Shown here one piece after another: positions 20,825 to 21,918 of a DNA stretch of 21,918 nucleotides. The stretch is from JBOGFC01 sp050742155 (GTDB lineage: Bacteria; Actinomycetota; Acidimicrobiia; Spongiisociales; JALYHC01). The position numbers and the translations under genes were made by a program. The stretch covers positions 1 through 21,918 of the forward strand of contig JBOGFC010000046.1 of assembly GCA_050742155.1 (NCBI GenBank). Direction: 5' to 3'. The notes beneath the pieces are model-generated. The model did no database searches. It was not told where the DNA came from and saw only the letters and a list, made by a program, of their open reading frames with translations. Position 1 is the stretch's first letter. Each line of letters starts with the position of its first letter.

Positions 20825-21348
20825 TCTTCTGGCATGTCGGGGCCACTCTGGCCATCGTGCGCTGGGTGTTTCGCGACCCGAAGATGGATGTCCGTTTCGT
20901 CATCCTCGGCGCCTTGCTCCCCGACCTGGTCGACAAGCCGATCGGGGCCATTCTCTTCTTTCGCACGTTCCGCAACGGGCGCATCTTTGCCCACACCCTG
21001 CTCTTCTCGTTGCTCCTCCTGGTCGCGGCGATGCTGCTCACCCGTCGAGGCACCCGGGCTCGCCAGGCGTGGCTGGGGGTGCCGATCGGATCGCTGCTCC
21101 ACCTGGTGCTGGACGGCATGTGGGCCGCGCCGGTCACCTTCTGGTGGCCCCTCTTCGGCTGGTCCTTTCCCCAGGTCCCCGAGGCCTACTGGACGGATCT
21201 GATCCGGCGGGTGACCAGCGATCCGCTGCTGGTGGCCGAGGAGGCTTTGGGCCTGGCCTACCTGGTCTACCTGTGGAACAAGGCTCATCTGACCGACCTG
21301 GAACGGCGCAGGTCGTTTTTCCGGACCGGCCAGCTCGAGGAGTCGTAA
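20821..21348 (+). CDS. YdjM-like membrane-bound metal-dependent hydrolase family protein
   Basis: A 175-residue membrane protein with about four hydrophobic segments. Conserved polar motifs are FWHVGATLAI (His5), LGALLPDLVDKPIGA (~29-43), FAHTLLFSLLLL (~56-67) and GSLLHLVLDGMWAAP. This resembles the YdjM/PF04307 family, named metal-dependent hydrolases from the His/Asp residues lining the membrane, with no proven substrate. ATG 20821 overlaps the RNase H stop (ATGA) and follows AAGGGGAAAG provided by the end of the 84-bp repeat array, so the repeat may influence its translation. Confidence 0.82.
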   Translation: MIFWHVGATLAIVRWVFRDPKMDVRFVILGALLPDLVDKPIGAILFFRTFRNGRIFAHTLLFSLLLLVAAMLLTRRGTRARQAWLGVPIGSLLHLVLDGMWAAPVTFWWPLFGWSFPQVPEAYWTDLIRRVTSDPLLVAEEALGLAYLVYLWNKAHLTDLERRRSFFRTGQLEES

Positions 21349-21351
21349 ACT
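21346..21351 (+). promoter_or_regulatory. probable -10 box of a leaderless DUF3237 mRNA
   Basis: TAAACT, which includes the TAA stop of the upstream gene, is followed by 7 nt and then GTG 21359, with no Shine-Dalgarno sequence. Confidence 0.4.
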
Positions 21352-21358
21352 CAGCGAC

Positions 21359-21766
21359 GTGCCCCAGCTCGAGGAGTTCTGCCGGATGGACCTGCGCCTG
21401 GCCATCGACATGGTGGGGAAGACCCCGGCCGGGCTGCGGATCGACTTCCCCTTCCAGGGGGCCGCCACCTCCTCGCACTGGGAGGGCGAGCGACCGGTCA
21501 CCGGCGTCGACTACGCGACGGTGCGGGGGGACGGGAACATGGCCCTTGACCTCCACGGACGGATCGGCGAGGGCAAGCAGGTGGTGGCTTACCGCGGTAT
21601 GGGGGTATCGGTCGTCCCGGAGCGAGGAGTGGCCGAGCCGAACGAGTTGCTGCAGTTCGAGACCGCCGACGAGGAGCTGGCCTTCCTCAACTCCACCATC
21701 GGGGTCGCCTTCGGCCGGGGAGAGGGGGACCACCTGGAGCTGGTCGTCTACCTGGTGCGCCCCTAG
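21359..21766 (+). CDS. DUF3237 family protein
   Basis: A 135-residue beta-barrel-type protein matching DUF3237: FCRMDLRLAIDMVGKTPAGL at the start, RIDFPFQGAATSSHWEGERP, VDYATVRGDGNMALDLHG, then VAYRGMGVSV and LAFLNSTIGVAFGRG … LELVVYLVRP. Many members have a Y-x-RG loop; here VAYRGMG fits. The family is cytoplasmic with unknown function, often next to oxidoreductases of aromatic or lipid metabolism. Start GTG 21359 lies 10 nt after the upstream stop; no ribosome site is seen, but a -10-like box is. A short GC hairpin (21775-21792) after the stop could act as a weak terminator. Confidence 0.82.
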   Translation: MPQLEEFCRMDLRLAIDMVGKTPAGLRIDFPFQGAATSSHWEGERPVTGVDYATVRGDGNMALDLHGRIGEGKQVVAYRGMGVSVVPERGVAEPNELLQFETADEELAFLNSTIGVAFGRGEGDHLELVVYLVRP

Positions 21767-21918
21767 TCAACGCGGCGCCCCGTACGAGGCGCGCTAGTCC
21801 CGTTTTCCGCACGGGTGGCGCGTGGCGCAGGGTGGCGCTGGTCTGTTGTGGGGAAGTGAGCAGGGGTTCTTCCGGCTAGGCGAGCCCTCCGTGGGGTGTC
21901 TCGTTGTGCCAATGAATC
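21767..21918 (-). other. possible transposase 3' remnant and IS-like end
   Basis: On the minus strand from the window edge, HWHNETPHGGL is followed, in a second frame, by AGRTPAHFPT. Together these resemble the C-terminal end of integrase-core transposases (…N…RPHGGL.GRTPA…, IS481-like). The frames do not join without one indel, and the open frame continues only to a TAG near 21765. The stretch also has a hairpin (CCCGT/ACGGG, 21799-21815) and three close copies of TGGCGC (about 21816-21838). Only 150 bp are visible, so this is weak. Confidence 0.25.

Noticed and set aside
20461..21501. 346-codon open frame on the minus strand across the RNase H tail and YdjM gene
   Set aside because: It is antisense to well-supported genes, its product is low-complexity, and it exists because the 84-bp repeat is open in several frames.

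Overview
The window is about 21.9 kb of very GC-rich, gene-dense bacterial DNA with strongly GC-biased third codon positions. It looks like a chromosomal segment of an actinobacterium. Evidence: an F420-type luciferase-like oxidoreductase, a WhiG/FliA-type sigma factor, a KRRIH-type uracil-DNA glycosylase (UdgX), the NIF3 / zinc-ribbon / RNase H gene string typical of Actinobacteria, many GTG starts, and several genes that look leaderless. I cannot place it below phylum. No rRNA, tRNA, CRISPR array or intact mobile element is visible.

Layout. 1-3.04 kb: the tail of an unknown gene, then on the minus strand a PsbP/LpqN-like lipoprotein and a short operon (SRPBCC protein, an unreported 58-aa ORF, F420-type oxidoreductase). 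3.2-4.3 kb: a LigD-like 3'-phosphoesterase fused to a ligase domain that has lost its catalytic lysine. 4.5-5.8 kb: small stress-type proteins, two of them frameshifted. 5.8-9.7 kb: an endonuclease V homologue with altered metal ligands, a DedA-degenerate PAP2 fusion, a CapA-type phosphatase, and a rhodanese-CBS gene with an in-frame TGA at a normally Cys position. 9.7-11.2 kb: a HAD hydrolase and a TSUP permease.

16.8 down to 11.2 kb (minus strand): one long, tightly packed cluster in the order LigD-polymerase 5' stub, Fpg/Nei zinc-finger stub, DUF72, histidine phosphatase, MpaB/DUF2236, ABM monooxygenase, metallo-beta-lactamase-fold hydrolase, Rho_N-like small protein, UdgX (internally deleted), LigD-polymerase 3' stub, topoisomerase IB. 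Neighbours are joined by ATGA/GTGA/TAGTG overlaps or gaps of roughly 15-85 nt. It reads as a DNA-repair and stress operon in which four repair genes are damaged. 16.9-18.3 kb: msrB convergent with a WhiG/FliA-type sigma gene that is coupled to an ArsR repressor gene. 18.4-21.8 kb (plus strand): NIF3, coiled-coil zinc ribbon, RNase H with an 84-bp-repeat tail, YdjM-like membrane protein, DUF3237, then a possible transposase remnant.

Two themes run through the window. First, DNA repair and oxidative stress are over-represented (LigD parts, EndoV-like, UdgX, Nei, TopIB, MsrB, ferritin-like). Second, there are many broken reading frames: single-base indels, some in homopolymers, plus three larger deletions. 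Either the assembly is poorly polished or the locus is decaying; read mapping would decide. All functional calls come from reading translated sequence and remembered family motifs; no search was run.
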